64,000 bases of DNA from Paracamarosporium sp. OC-R06-R3 (GCA_019828545.1 JACVRA010000161.1:476484-540483), one strand, 5' to 3'. Numbered from the stretch's first letter, positions 1 through 11,863 are shown. The notes: generated from the letters alone by a model not told the origin. Numbers and translations: made by a program.

Positions 1-220
1 GTATGCGCTAACCCAATCGGGCTCATTGCGGCTGTTGCAAGACGGAAATCGCCTAAATTGGAATAGCGCGGGAATGTGTTACTTTAGACACTCACCACAA
101 CTTTGCTCCCAATGCTCATCTCCATCTGTTCACCACTACCCCTCATCCCTACGTTTCCCCCGCATGCAGAAACCGATCTCAATGTATTGATTAGCTTTTT
201 GCCGCCCACAATCACCCGAG

Positions 221-682
221 ATGCGTCCTTCCACCTCCACATTTCTGCGTCGATGGCACAGGATGTTGGGTCTCCCTAACCAATCGCCGCCTTCGTGGTA
301 TCGCGATCGACTTCGGGAAGAGCTCATCGAGCGCCGTGCTGCAACCACAAGCTGGCATAAACTCAGCGAAACATCAGATGTCTTCTTTTCCATTAGCCGC
401 GCCCTGCACGATGGCTGCCCGGTGGCAAGATTGCCATCGATCAACCACAGGCGCAACTTTCCCGTGTACTTGTATATGGTCGCCAAGTATACTCTAAGAT
501 GGAAATTCTATCGAACAGCGGCTCGACTGTGTCACGCACCTCATTATAATTTGGTCCGTGAGGTAGTTAATCCGCGCAAAGATCATAAGCTCGAAGAAGT
601 GGCTCACCGCCACCATATTGACCCGGTGGCATTCAAAGACGTTGGGAGAAGGCTCCGGAGGTTCTGGCCCCTTCTCCCGTAG
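221..682 (+). CDS. Conserved fungal hypothetical protein, 153 aa
   Basis: A single-exon frame opens at an ATG and runs 153 codons. The protein is basic, rich in Arg and His, with no signal peptide or clear membrane segment. A WYRDRLREEL segment near residue 27 and a YLYMVAKYTLRWKFYR segment near residue 85 look like amphipathic helices, and the C-terminus ends in an Arg-rich helix. The overall look is that of a small organellar or RNA-associated protein, but I cannot assign a function. It lies 264 bp upstream of the kinase-HAD-PRTase gene on the same strand. A function such as mitochondrial ribosome association would be a guess from composition only. Confidence 0.6.
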   Translation: MRPSTSTFLRRWHRMLGLPNQSPPSWYRDRLREELIERRAATTSWHKLSETSDVFFSISRALHDGCPVARLPSINHRRNFPVYLYMVAKYTLRWKFYRTAARLCHAPHYNLVREVVNPRKDHKLEEVAHRHHIDPVAFKDVGRRLRRFWPLLP

Positions 683-946
683 AGCAACACTTTGCATGAT
701 GGGTTGCATTGCAGCAGGACCCTGTACAGAAGGCTTCAAGGTGCATATGCCCAATAATCCCAGAGCATGCAAAAAAAACCGGTGAGCGGGTTAATAACGC
801 AAGGGTCATTGATTGTAGCATGTTCATACTTTTAAAAGTCTTGTCAAAGCTAGCATTTCTATCCTCAACATTGTGCCATTTTTGAACTTCTTCACAGCGA
901 TCTTTATAATCTAGTAGCCTACTAGCGGTTCCGAACAATCGTAAGA

Positions 947-3043
947 ATGTCTCTATACGAACAAGACGCAAAACCTAGCGTATGCGGCTCAGCTATTCAA
1001 CGCTACGTCAGTCAATTGTCGACCAGCGCCAAACACGATGGCAAAGTGAAGGTTATCGGCCTCTATGGAATCTCTGGTTCCGGAAAATCATACCTCCTGA
1101 ACCAGTTGAAGCAATATCTGGATCACGAGCATTTCCTTTTTTTTGAGGGCTCTGAAGCAATAGCCGATGTCACGCCAGGCGGTCTTGAAGCCTTTCAGAG
1201 CATGGATGAGCAGACAAAGACATATCGACGACAGCTCGCAATTAAAACTATTGGAGAAAGATGCTTAGATAGCGGGAAAACTGCAATCGTTACTGGTCAC
1301 TTTATGTTTTGGGCGGACTTTGAAAAGGAAGGGACAATGGTCTGTACCGAGACCGACCTATCTACGTACACACAAATACTGTACTTAGACATCCCAGCTG
1401 AGGCCATCGAGCAACGCCGACGTGACGATACCGGGAGAACGCGACCGGTTGTATCAACAGATCATATGCACTTGTGGCAACAAACAGAGAAGACTGAACT
1501 GCGCTCTATCTGCCGAAAGCACGACATCCTATTCTTCCTTATGGACCCCGATTGGGCACTGCCGAGTAGAGCATCGGCACTCATCCGTGATATCAGTCTT
1601 CATACGGAAGACTACAACATATCGCAGGTCATGACCAAGCTGAACAGGGTTCTAGCCCCTCAGGGCCGACTGGAAACAATCTTGGTCTTAGATGCCGATA
1701 GAACCTTAGCTGCGGAAGATACCGGTGCGTTGTTCTGGGAAAAGAACACTGAGTTTCAACGGGCATCTGCAGGAAGCTTCCCTTTAAAGGAATTGTTCAG
1801 CAGTCCGCTGGGCTACTCATACAAAGCCTTCCGGCAGGCCATGATGCTGTATGAGGAAGCCTTCGATGATGATCAGTATGAAAACCTGTGCCAACAGGTG
1901 GCTTCAGCGGTTACCATGTACCCGGAGTTCGTGTCTCTATTGCAACTTGTGGCACAGCAGAGACACATAGGAACTGTGGTAGTAAGCTGCGGTCTTCGTA
2001 GAGTCTGGGAGAAAGTGTTGGAGAGAGAAGGTCTGTCCGAGACAGTGGGATTCATCGCTGGAGGACGCCTTGCAGACCGCTTCGTAGTGACCCCGGCAGT
2101 GAAGGCTACTATTGTTGCGCACCTTCGAGATACTTACCAGGCATACATCTGGGCGTTCGGCGATAGCCCGCTGGACCTAGACATGTTGAAGGCAGCGGAT
2201 CAAGCGGTTGTTGTGGTGGGTGACGAGCGCAGTCGGAGCAAGACAATGAACACTGCTCTGTCAGATGCCATCGGGCACGATGGGTTCCATGCGCGACAAA
2301 CTTTGTTGCCTCCCAGCGTCTCACCACGACTGAACGTCTCCGCACTCCCAGTAGTCGATTTGACGAGGATCGAGTTCATTAGCGCTCTGCTTCAGCGTCA
2401 GAATGGATGTACCGACTTCGCATTCTATCACGCGACAGACAGGAACGCTGCAAAATTGCTTGCAACCCCAATGCGTGATGCGGCTGTAGCGGGCCCAGCT
2501 TTGAGAGAAGCACATCGCAATGTTGGATGGTATCTAGCATGCGAGTTTCTGACTAGCCTTGTCGGCATTGAAGAATGCCGAATCTCGCACGTGCTGGGAC
2601 ACAAGACGGATGGCTTCAGGCTTCTCGGGGAGCAACACACCACTATCGTCGCACTGATGCGTGCTGGAGAACCAATGGCGTCTGGTGTCAGTAACGCGTT
2701 CCCATCAGCGATGTACGTGCATGCACGTAATCCTGATGACCTCAAACACCACCATATACATGGTCAAAGCTCCATTGTGCTAGTGGACTCTGTCGTAAAC
2801 AGTGGCAAAACCGTGACCAAGTTTCTGCAGACGATCCGCAATATCGAAAAGGAGGTCTCCATCGTGATTGTTGCTGGGGTGGTTCAGGCGCAGTGCATTT
2901 CTCCTCTTTCCTTACTCCGAAAGACGATTGCTACGTCTGGGTATGTTAGTCTTGTTGCGCTTCGTCTCTCAGAAACTAAATTTACTGGGAGCGGAACCAC
3001 AGACACGGGAAACAGACTCTTCAACACAACTCAGCTGCGCTAA
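947..3043 (+). CDS. Kinase-HAD-phosphoribosyltransferase fusion protein, 698 aa
   Basis: An intronless 698-codon gene with three recognisable domains in order. Residues about 35-210 form a P-loop kinase/AAA-type domain with Walker A GISGSGKS at 41-48. Residues about 240-430 form a HAD-like phosphatase: motif I DADRT near 248, a motif II Ser in VVSCGL, and motif IV GDSPLDLD near 404. Residues about 480-690 form a PRPP-binding phosphoribosyltransferase of the uracil-PRTase type, with the PRPP loop VLVDSVVNSGKT near 610. The combination suggests nucleobase or nucleotide salvage with coupled phosphorylation and dephosphorylation. That pathway role is inferred from the domains; the motifs are seen directly. 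All three motif sets look complete, so the protein is probably functional. A bacterial-type thymidine phosphorylase lies 28 kb away, but no linkage is implied. Confidence 0.85.
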   Translation: MSLYEQDAKPSVCGSAIQRYVSQLSTSAKHDGKVKVIGLYGISGSGKSYLLNQLKQYLDHEHFLFFEGSEAIADVTPGGLEAFQSMDEQTKTYRRQLAIKTIGERCLDSGKTAIVTGHFMFWADFEKEGTMVCTETDLSTYTQILYLDIPAEAIEQRRRDDTGRTRPVVSTDHMHLWQQTEKTELRSICRKHDILFFLMDPDWALPSRASALIRDISLHTEDYNISQVMTKLNRVLAPQGRLETILVLDADRTLAAEDTGALFWEKNTEFQRASAGSFPLKELFSSPLGYSYKAFRQAMMLYEEAFDDDQYENLCQQVASAVTMYPEFVSLLQLVAQQRHIGTVVVSCGLRRVWEKVLEREGLSETVGFIAGGRLADRFVVTPAVKATIVAHLRDTYQAYIWAFGDSPLDLDMLKAADQAVVVVGDERSRSKTMNTALSDAIGHDGFHARQTLLPPSVSPRLNVSALPVVDLTRIEFISALLQRQNGCTDFAFYHATDRNAAKLLATPMRDAAVAGPALREAHRNVGWYLACEFLTSLVGIEECRISHVLGHKTDGFRLLGEQHTTIVALMRAGEPMASGVSNAFPSAMYVHARNPDDLKHHHIHGQSSIVLVDSVVNSGKTVTKFLQTIRNIEKEVSIVIVAGVVQAQCISPLSLLRKTIATSGYVSLVALRLSETKFTGSGTTDTGNRLFNTTQLR

Positions 3044-5326
3044 TCATATCTCTTGCTGTGAGGTTGAGGTGTTCTAGCTGCATTCAGCACGCGCATCCCT
3101 CGTACTCGTGTGGAGTAATTTCATATCTGTATTCTTGCAGCGTTTGCACCTAAGTACGAACAATCAGTTATTTTCGTCTAGACGCGCTAGCATGAGTGAT
3201 GTAATTGTAGAGGTCACGAAGGAGGCTTAGGGTACGGTGTCTCTACCAAATGCACTACTGGTGATCTACATGAAGATGTTGTGGCGGGGAACATGCAACT
3301 ATTGTACCCCAGAAAGCCAGATCAGCATCTTCATTCTAATGGGCTCTCGGGACCATGAGCACGTTTATCCTGGCTCTTGAGAGAGGCTCTGTGTGAAAGG
3401 AACGTAGGTATATGACCGGTTGTGACTCTAAGTGTCCAGATGCGCAATATATGGTCAACAATTGCTTCCATGGAAGCAGATAGTTGTACCTACTACCAGA
3501 ATATATTACAAACTGCGACTGACTATAATCTATCTACAAGTCGAACGCACTGTGTCTCTGACGATGAATATGATGAAAAGAAAAGGTCTTGCATTTGGAC
3601 CAGAAAAAATGGTACGTCGGCCACGCCATGGGCTCGAGGGGAAGATAACATTCACATGTTTGCGCCTCTGCCGAATCGGACATGTCGACTACCCACTACG
3701 GAGAGCTAGCGGCGCGGACTTTAAGCGCATTCATTGCTTGTCATCTTTCTTGTAGAGCTAAATGAGCTTTGCCAACCACTTCGTGTATACAGCCCCGTTG
3801 CTTCTTCAAAATGGGGCACTAAGAAATATGCTGCTTATAACTCAGAGGCGGAGATTGTTTTAGCTGGGCCCAATAGCGAGTACCTGGTCGCGATTATTTG
3901 CTACTCTGTATTACCATAATCGTCTCACATAGTCTGTACCTACTAAATAGCGGGCGTTCTGATATTTCTTTTTTGGATAAAGTCGAGCGGCCTCTGCCAT
4001 TCCTGTCGTGTGCGAGTCAGAGACGAATAGCTAGAAGTAGTTGAAAGAGTAGCGAAACGTAGTTTAGCGACGCATATCAGCGCTCTATTGATGCTGTTAC
4101 AGCACTTCATGGGTTTGTGTCGACCTCTACAGTCCGACCCGTAGCTGTACGTGGAGATCAGCGCGCTACTGACTGTTATGATTCGTTGTGGGAAGATCAG
4201 AAACCATGTAGCTCCACAAATCTACGACACCATAGTGCCAGATCTCTACGCGTTTCAACCTGTCTATGAGTTTCTGAAACGCTAATTCTTACGGTATCGT
4301 CAGTGTATCGTTAGGATATACTGACAATAAACTTTCCTTGGCTTCAAGCAAGCTATGTATATATAGAACTCTGATTCCCAGGGAATCACCTTTTTTGCAT
4401 CATTTTTGTACCAAGGCGTATGCCAAATTTTCGTCAAAAACAACACTCCAGATATTGCCAAAGTAGCCTCACAGGGGTCATAAGAAGAGTCTACAAGTAC
4501 TCCAAGTGTTAAACAACCCCGATATAATGATATTGTAAGAATGATAAAGTTGATCAAAAACATACGCGATAGTTCAGCAGGAGGTCAATCTTCAATGAAT
4601 GCGTGTCTATGGTGAGTGCACGATAGAAGTGCTTCGCTCGGGAATGATGCAGCGGCAATCTTAGTCACCTCGCTTTATCACTGTCTATCAGGCGAGATGC
4701 AGCTTATCAGTGCACATGAATATAAGGATCACGCGTAGGTAGTGCATAGAAATTCCTGCAATATTTATGTGTAGTCACACACAAAGCAGTAAGACATAAA
4801 TCTTTCGAGCTAGTAGCCGAATTTGAAAACACCTGGAGTACGGAGGGGTCAATGTAATTACGAAGCCTCATAACACCCAACGCGCGAAGGTATCCCTATA
4901 GCGCAGGAAAATCCATAACTTGTCTCGACCTGAAAGATTTGCGTCTTTCTTTACATCTGTTAGAACAAAAACAGATTTCAGAGCTATGATTATACCCCTT
5001 GAAAACATTTTCCAGTCGTAAATGATATCTGTACTAGTTGCTAGAGTATTCCGCGTTACTGCCAAGATTGCTGCTTAAAGCTGCATTACCCCACCCTCTC
5101 TCGTTTCCTCTCCCCATCTCCCTCTCACTTACCCTTACCCTTACCTACTAATAGTAAGCAATGTTTCCTTCAAGAATAAAGCTTACGTCTTATATAAGGC
5201 CTTTTTGCTTGCCTAGATTTTAAACTAATCCTGAATCCCTCTCCAAGATCCGGTAGATCTTCCTAAGAACGGGCGGCTACTCAGAATTCAACAGAAAGCT
5301 CTCGAGCTCTTCAACAGTAGCTATCC
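3044..5326. other. Gene-poor stretch, 2.3 kb
   Basis: No frame with recognisable motifs or plausible splice structure was found. Short open frames near 3430-3760 and 4300-4560 are AT-rich and low in complexity. The last 230 bp, before the kinase relic, hold a pyrimidine-rich run around 5090-5155, typical of a fungal promoter or 5' leader. Confidence 0.5.
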
Positions 5327-6598
5327 ATGGTCGACCCTAATGTCTCGGAGTCTAGATCGAGATACGCTCTCCGCTCGAGGAAACGACTTTTGAATCTTTC
5401 GCGAGCTGAGCTAGGAGACAATATTGACACAAAAAAGGCGTATCACGACCAACCACGTCCAGACGAACGTGCTAAGGGAGAGTTCTCGGGCCCTCGCGTG
5501 GGAAATCCTATATTCTTCGAGGACGCCCCAGACGTCAAGAAGATGACTTTTCGCTTGCCACTCCAAGATGGCCGCGAAGTGGATGCCGAACTGTATATGC
5601 CGCAGCATACGGAGCAATCGTACGCGAATGATATTACCAGCCAAGATTTGGCCAAGATTTACTTCCCACCACACGAAGTATTCACCACGCAGCAACCATA
5701 CTTCACACATGTTGGAGCACTAGGACATGGTTCATATGGTATAGTGGATAAGGTTGAGTACTCAGGAGCCGCTTTAGAGAACGGGAAGGTCTATGCAAGC
5801 AAATTTGTCCGATATCGCACATCTTCAGAGAAAGATAAAATTCATCAAGAACTCGAAATCACTAAACGCATTTTCCATGACCACATAATCAAGGTCAGGA
5901 TGACCTATGAAGAGATGCACGGGCACCACCACGGGCTCGCCATGATCATGGAGCCAGTAGCGGATGGTAATCTCCAGGACTACATGGAACAAACGATCAA
6001 AAATGAAGCACAATTCGATTACCACACTAAAGAAATTATCCAACCTTGGTTCGGGTGTCTTGCAAGTGCACTGGCATACCTGCATGCTAAAAACGTTCGT
6101 CACAAGGACATCAAACCCAAGTCAGTTGGGACCCCAGGATGTCGCACTGTGAAGTACAGCGCTCCAGAAGTTGAAACTCATCAGCCGTGAGGCCGGAAAT
6201 CCGATGTATACTCGTTAGGATGCGTTCACCTAGAGTTGCTTACTGTCTTTGCGGGCCGGACCTATGGTGCGGCCTCTAACAAAAGTTAGGAAACTCTGGC
6301 AAGGAATCGATCAGCCGATTGGTCAAGGACCTGAGACATATATTGCCATCGTGATACATTGGAGAAGATATTTGAGTCCAATCAGAGTGCTTGCCCCTTT
6401 TGTGGGAAGGTTTTGGCTGACTTTTTGTTCTTGAACATGCATATTGTGGAGCAACATTCCGAAACTTTAGTGCGGGAGTTCCGATGTAAGAGAGTTTTGT
6501 GCAAATCTGGGCCCTTTTCTAGCCCCGCGCTATTAGAGGAACATATGAGGACTGATCATCACGGCATTCCTAGCCGAGACAGTGGTTATGTGTTATAG
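5327..6598 (+). pseudogene. Protein kinase / C2H2 zinc-finger gene, inactivated
   Basis: The first 287 codons encode a Ser/Thr kinase: a glycine loop GHGSYGIVDKV near residue 135, the ATP-binding Lys in ASKFV, and the catalytic loop HKDIKP near 260. The sequence then jumps directly to a TVKYSAPEVE segment (the APE motif), so about 20-25 residues including the metal-binding DFG are missing. A TGA follows at 6188. The same frame continues past it with KSDVYSLGC (kinase subdomain IX), crosses two more stops near 6287 and 6335, and ends with C2H2-type fingers (ACPFCGKVL...HIVEQH and a second Cys/His cluster) up to 6598. Kinase followed by C-terminal zinc fingers on one frame matches a known fungal architecture, so this is one decayed gene rather than two. 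The lost DFG alone would abolish catalysis. Confidence 0.8.
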
Positions 6599-9061
6599 TA
6601 GTCGATCCAGTAGTAGGTTATTTTGGGGTATTAATTTCGAAGTTACACTAGGTGTATGTGAAGTCCAAGAGGGCTCACAGCTTCAAGCAAAAGCTCGTTA
6701 GTGTAGGCTCATATTTGGTCAATGTGAACTCGTGTACATGCTACAAGGAGTTTCTAGCATAGAGGCTCCTGAGATATATCGTGGCTAGTCTCAAAGCTTT
6801 AGAAAGTCTAGGGCTATTACTCTTTGCTCCACTTCGCGAATCTAGGATACTACTATACTAGACATACATGTGTCCTGACTAATGTCCACATTACTGACAC
6901 GCTGAATACCACCCATTTACCGCCATATCATCTCAATGGGTACCGTGATCGTCGAATCTGATCTTCTTCCAACCTAGACCACAGGCACGGAAAACAGCGA
7001 CGGCTGTGCTTACCGTTGGATAGTACTCCAATGTCGAATTAACCGGGTTCATCACAATGGCAATACTTGGACTTACAAATACCCGGATTAAAGTCTTGTT
7101 GTAGGCTCACAGTAGCTGAGGCAACTGGTCGAGTGTGGCCAACTGTTGGATACGCGTATTGGACATAGCTGGGACTCTTACCGCGATATATTTCGAAGGG
7201 GATTTGGAACGCTCTGTAATCTCGTGGTCGTCCATCTTTGAGGCGATAGAAGTGGATTAGTGAAAAAAAAACCAGAATATCCCATCACAGATACCAAGTA
7301 ACTTCTGAGTATTACACGGTGGTGCTGGTCCAGAGCATTTACTGTATCTTAGCTCGGCATAAGGTGCTGAATCTGTTCCGTCTAATACACCTTAAAGATA
7401 CTGTGTGTGGGAAGCCTGATGACGTTCTTTCTAGCCACCTTTGTATATAGTAATACCTACCGCATTCTTGAGTTGACACCTCAATCAATTACTTTTTTGG
7501 CCCATTCCAATATAATGCGATGTGCATTTCAGAGTCGCTAAAACTCGCAGTTTTGTATAGTCTGCATATTGTGGATGAACTTCCAAGATGTTGGTTCCAA
7601 ATGGGGTATAGCGCTGGCATCAGCAATCCCTTCGAGAACAATTAGGCGACTCCAAACAAGGACGAGCATACGGGTGCCTAACACCAGGCACTCAGAGTCA
7701 GCTTAAGTAAGATTTCAGCCTCGTAAGGCTACCAATTAGCAAGGCTTGTAAGCGTTAACGAGCAACGTTCCTATTTGTTCTTGGTTGTTTGGATAATTGG
7801 GATATTGGCAATCGGAAAATTGTTACCTAAATGGGTAAATGGAACATTGTATTAGAAATTGACCTCCGTCCGCCCAGGTGATTTCTCAGATTTTGCTAAG
7901 CAGAATGGCAATGTCAGTACAAAAGATGCAACACACTAGTCATTACTGCATATATCGCATAACGTACACTGCCATCCACGTATCATTGTACCCGAAGTCT
8001 CAAAAGCGGTATTTATTAGAGCTTCCGACAGGGTGACAAAGAATAAAGCGTGACCCTGTGCACCAGCCTACTTTATTTGGGGGTTTCTTTTTGGAACCTC
8101 GGGGTCTATCTACTGCCAGCGCAGTGATGAACTTTAGCAAACTGACTTAGTCTTTAATTAATCATGAGAAGAGGTTAAGGTGTAAGCTGGCAAGACACCC
8201 CTACGAAAGTAGTACCTCTCCTACAAACTACAGCACAGCCTTTTCTTTCTATTGATCTGCAATAATCGTGCACCGCCCTAGCGTATGTATGAGGCCTATA
8301 CCGCAGTCAGGTTTCCAACGGCAATCAGGTAAAATCGCGCGGTAGTATCGACCAGGAAAGGCTACATGCATGTCTTACAAGCTACGACCCGCCTTCTCGG
8401 GATCGCCGAGTACGAGAAATGCACGTACTCACCCTTGGCTACCATCCTACACAAAGCTCTACGACAACCTTTCTTAATTGATAATAGGAAGCCTTAATAT
8501 GCATGTCTTGATAGATCCGTCACCTGCTTAGTTACCTCGTGGATTCTGGACCAAGACTAGATTTCTGTCCAAAATCCTTCCTATGCTTCGTTCATTAAGC
8601 GGCTCCGGTCAAAAGCGGCGAAGGGGGCCGGGTAGCGTTCCGGATGCGCGGTAAGAGAAGTCAAAAAAAGGCAAGGAACGTGCTTGAGACGATATCGTGT
8701 TTGCATAGCGAACCCGGCGAACCATAATACAAGGCTGTGAGTTGACCGTATAGCGTTAGCGTGCTTGGTGTGCTTATATTAGCGATGATAGGCGGAGCAA
8801 TATTGGGCGTCGAAGACAAGAAGGAATTGAAAGCCACAAAGGAAGGATAAGAACACCAAACATATCCCACACAGAAGTTGGGAGAGAGTATATCAAGGGT
8901 ATATGTCTGGCTGATGAGATCGGTTCATAAAGCAGAGTGAAGGAATTACTCCGATTCTCAAACGCGATAGCCAAGGATGCTTCGATGCTGAAATCCGCCG
9001 GCCCGTCCCGCCAACTAGAAGGAACAAACTCACGGCTTTCCATCTCCACTCTTTACACTGC
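6599..9061. other. Gene-poor stretch, 2.5 kb
   Basis: No gene, RNA gene or repeat element recognised. The sequence is AT-rich with scattered stops in all frames, as expected for old decayed DNA. The last 450 bp are more GC-rich, with CGG-containing motifs near 8600-8650, and probably hold the promoter of the adenylation-enzyme gene. Confidence 0.4.
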
Positions 9062-10726
9062 ATGCCCCCAAACAGTACAACTCGCATTTTGCAAACCCGC
9101 CTCCCATCCGTAGATACCATGGTAGTCGACACGCTAGAGACGGCGGCTCCAAAGGGGCCGCTACAGTCTAGCACTATCCAGGAGTACTTGGCCCAATGCA
9201 CACATCGGGATGACACAGTCATGGCTTTCCAGCGCGTCGGAGCCGACTTAGCGTACTACACTCCACGGCAAATTGACTACCTAGCAATCAACGCTGCCAC
9301 GTTTTACCAGCAGCACGGAATCCCGCAGCGAGAGGAAGGCGGCGAGCCCAAGGTCATCGGGCTACAAGCAAGCTCGACCATCGAATGGGTCGTCACGTTT
9401 GTCGCACTGCTACGAATGGGCCACACGGTGTTTACCCTGGCGCCCACGCTCTCCGAAGACGTAACCGCAAAGCTGCTGGAAAAGGCCACCTGCAGATCTC
9501 TGATCAGCGAGCCGTTCAGCCCCGCAAACTCTCACCTGCCAGCACATATCATCTCCCTGGCATCCGTGGACGAGATCTCGACGGTCAGCGCAGACAGGAG
9601 CCGCGGGTGGGCAACGACATCCGCGAGCGAATCCGTCTTCATCCTGCTCTCCTCCGGCACCACGGGGCTGCCCAAGCTCATCCCCAAGACACACCGCGAG
9701 CTGATGCTGGCGCTCAACTCGCTGACACCCGCCACCGACCTCTCCGTCTTCGTCGACTCCCCCTTCTACTTCCTCGCCGGTATCTTCACCGTCTGCATGG
9801 CCTTCATCAAGACGCAGCCTGCCTTCTACGCAAACGAAAAGCTGCCCTTCTCCCCACACAACTACGCCCACCTCCTTGCCGAAGCACGCCCAAACATCGC
9901 TTACTTCGCGCCGTACCTTCTCGGCATCCTCGCTGCCAACGACCGATGCGTCGACGTCCTCGCGCGCTGTACATCCGTCAGCTACATGGGTGCCGTGCTC
10001 CCCTCGCAGACAGGCACCTATCTCACCCAGCGTGGCGTGCGCCTCGCAAACGAGTACGGCGCATCGGAGCTCGTGGTGAGCATGAGCTCTGCAGGCCGAC
10101 CAGCAGGGGACCCAGACTGGGAGCACGTAGAGCCCAGCGCTATACACGCGCCGCACATGGCGTTCGAGCGCTTTGATGGTAACACCGGCACAGACTCGCT
10201 CTACGAGCTCGTCGTGCTGCCCAGCCACCCGCTGCAGGACAAGCAGTGGGCGAACTCGGCCGACGGGTCCATCCGCACAGGCGACCTCTTCGTCAAGCAC
10301 CCTACACTCAACCGCTGGAAGCCGGTAGGTCGCACCAACGATGTTATACGGCCGTACGTGGGGAACACCATGCTGTGCATCAATGCGGGGCCTTTCGAGG
10401 ACGCCATCTGCGCCGCTGCTGGGGACGTCGTCGAGGCCGCTGTGCTCTTCGGCGACAACCGCCCAAGGCTCGGCGTCCTGGTTTTCGTGAAGGCAGGGTG
10501 CACTGCGTCGGACAGCGAGGTGCTGGGTCGTGTCTGGGAGGGCATCCAGGCGGGTGTTAATGGGGTGTTTGAGGTAGGGTTGCGCAGTGATATGGTGAGG
10601 TTGGTGCGCAGTGCGGAGGTGCCGCGGACGCCCAAGGGGAGCGTCGTCCGCGCCCAGGTGTACGCGGGGTTCGAAGATGTGATTCAGAGTATGTATTCTG
10701 GGGGTGGAGAGGGCGTGCGTATATGA
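9062..10726 (+). CDS. Stand-alone AMP-binding (NRPS-like adenylation) enzyme, 554 aa
   Basis: An intronless adenylate-forming enzyme with the core motifs in order. A3 is LSSGTTGLPKLIPKTH near residue 195; A5 is NEYGASE near 325; A7 is GSIRTGDLF near 405; A8 is GRTNDVIRPY near 425; A10-like is PRTPKGSVVR near 525. It would activate a carboxylic acid as its AMP ester. No carrier (T), condensation or reductase domain follows before the stop at 10724, so either it works with a partner in trans or it is the surviving front end of a larger megasynthase. The ATG at 9119 (context ACCATGG) is an alternative start 19 codons in. A ketosynthase relic lies 1.1 kb downstream, suggesting the remains of a secondary-metabolite locus. 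The long antisense frame across this gene is a shadow of its GC-rich codon use. Confidence 0.85.
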   Translation: MPPNSTTRILQTRLPSVDTMVVDTLETAAPKGPLQSSTIQEYLAQCTHRDDTVMAFQRVGADLAYYTPRQIDYLAINAATFYQQHGIPQREEGGEPKVIGLQASSTIEWVVTFVALLRMGHTVFTLAPTLSEDVTAKLLEKATCRSLISEPFSPANSHLPAHIISLASVDEISTVSADRSRGWATTSASESVFILLSSGTTGLPKLIPKTHRELMLALNSLTPATDLSVFVDSPFYFLAGIFTVCMAFIKTQPAFYANEKLPFSPHNYAHLLAEARPNIAYFAPYLLGILAANDRCVDVLARCTSVSYMGAVLPSQTGTYLTQRGVRLANEYGASELVVSMSSAGRPAGDPDWEHVEPSAIHAPHMAFERFDGNTGTDSLYELVVLPSHPLQDKQWANSADGSIRTGDLFVKHPTLNRWKPVGRTNDVIRPYVGNTMLCINAGPFEDAICAAAGDVVEAAVLFGDNRPRLGVLVFVKAGCTASDSEVLGRVWEGIQAGVNGVFEVGLRSDMVRLVRSAEVPRTPKGSVVRAQVYAGFEDVIQSMYSGGGEGVRI

Positions 10727-11863
10727 CTTGTGGGGGTTTGTGGCGAGGAGCTGGCCGGGTCTTTGACGACGGGGTATTGAGTTGGTGGGAGATGGTTTGG
10801 TCGACTGTTGGTCGATTTGTCTTGTCTGATATTGATTGGCTGAGACTATTGTACTTTTGTGATGGGTAGATATCGGGTGCTTGTTTGCTGGCATGGGTTG
10901 CGGGAAGACTAGATCGATGTGTCAGTCTATCCTTAGTGTTAATAGTAGTTGTGTAGTTTTACTTATAGTAGTTAAGCACTATAGTTTCCAACCGTGCTCT
11001 GAACTAGAGCATGTCTTTTCAACTGGCGACTAGCCCACTTTGACCATCCTGAGTAAGAAGCTGTAAGAATGGCTGCAGCTAGTTTCTTAGACTACTGTTT
11101 GTTAACCATATTTCAATGGTTCCATCAACTAGGACCATCGAAACACCATGAAGGCAAACAGCGACACACTTAGCCGAATTTGAGTGCCATCGATCTGAAG
11201 ATAATCTCTTGAGATGGCCCTATGTACGCAGCCATTCAGTTCTTATCAGGAGTCCGGCTTTTCATGCAGCTCTAATCTAATTCGGACAAACTTTCATCGA
11301 ACCAGAGCATGTCGTATCTACCAGTGACGGGCTCACTTTGAGCATTTCGAAGACACTCATTCGTAATGCTGCCCCTCTGCACACAACCAGTGAATTCCCG
11401 CCAGCAGTCCGGTCTGTGACACAGCTCCAATTCGAATCTGGTCCTTGACCAGGTGTAGGGCAGTCATATACGAGGGAGTACGCAAACTAGTTTCCAAACG
11501 CCATAGTACGCTACGTTGCGTAGTCGGAAGAGCGGTGCAAGTCGCATGCAGGGACAGGCCTCGAGAAGCAGGAAATTCGCCGACAGTTAGGACCCCCATC
11601 GACTCAGTAAGATGCTACAACAGTGTAGAACACGCCGTTCCACCCGCCTGAAGGATTTGCGTCGTAGCCGAGCACGCGACCAACCCAGCTAGGAAACCCC
11701 TCCAGACGAAGAGCATTTTCGATGGCGATGCTGATAATGAAGGTGCACCACGGCGGTACCATCTCATCCTACGCAGAATATCCCTCTGCTTAGCACAGCG
11801 TCGCAAAGACGCCTCCACTCCCTTCTTCTCTTCCTTTCACCCGTCACATAGATACTCTGTCAC
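10727..11863. other. Spacer with diverged duplicated segments
   Basis: No coding sequence recognised. Two imperfect copies of one segment are visible, at about 10998-11060 and 11298-11360 (shared core GAGCATGTC ... CACTTTGA). A second loosely similar pair lies around 11245-11280 and 11400-11440. This looks like an old tandem duplication of about 300 bp that has decayed. Confidence 0.3.

Noticed and set aside
3422..3755. Overlapping small open frames of about 100 codons
   Set aside because: Two overlapping frames on the same strand, with no motifs and no splice or promoter support; chance frames in AT-rich DNA.
5129..5155. Telomere-like CCCTTA repeats
   Set aside because: Only two or three units, and the unit is CCCTTA rather than CCCTAA. 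It lies in a pyrimidine-rich leader, so it is simple promoter sequence.
9410..10894. Long minus-strand open frame of 494 codons opposite the adenylation enzyme
   Set aside because: It mirrors a GC-rich gene, has no domain, and shows Cys/Arg/His-rich shadow composition.
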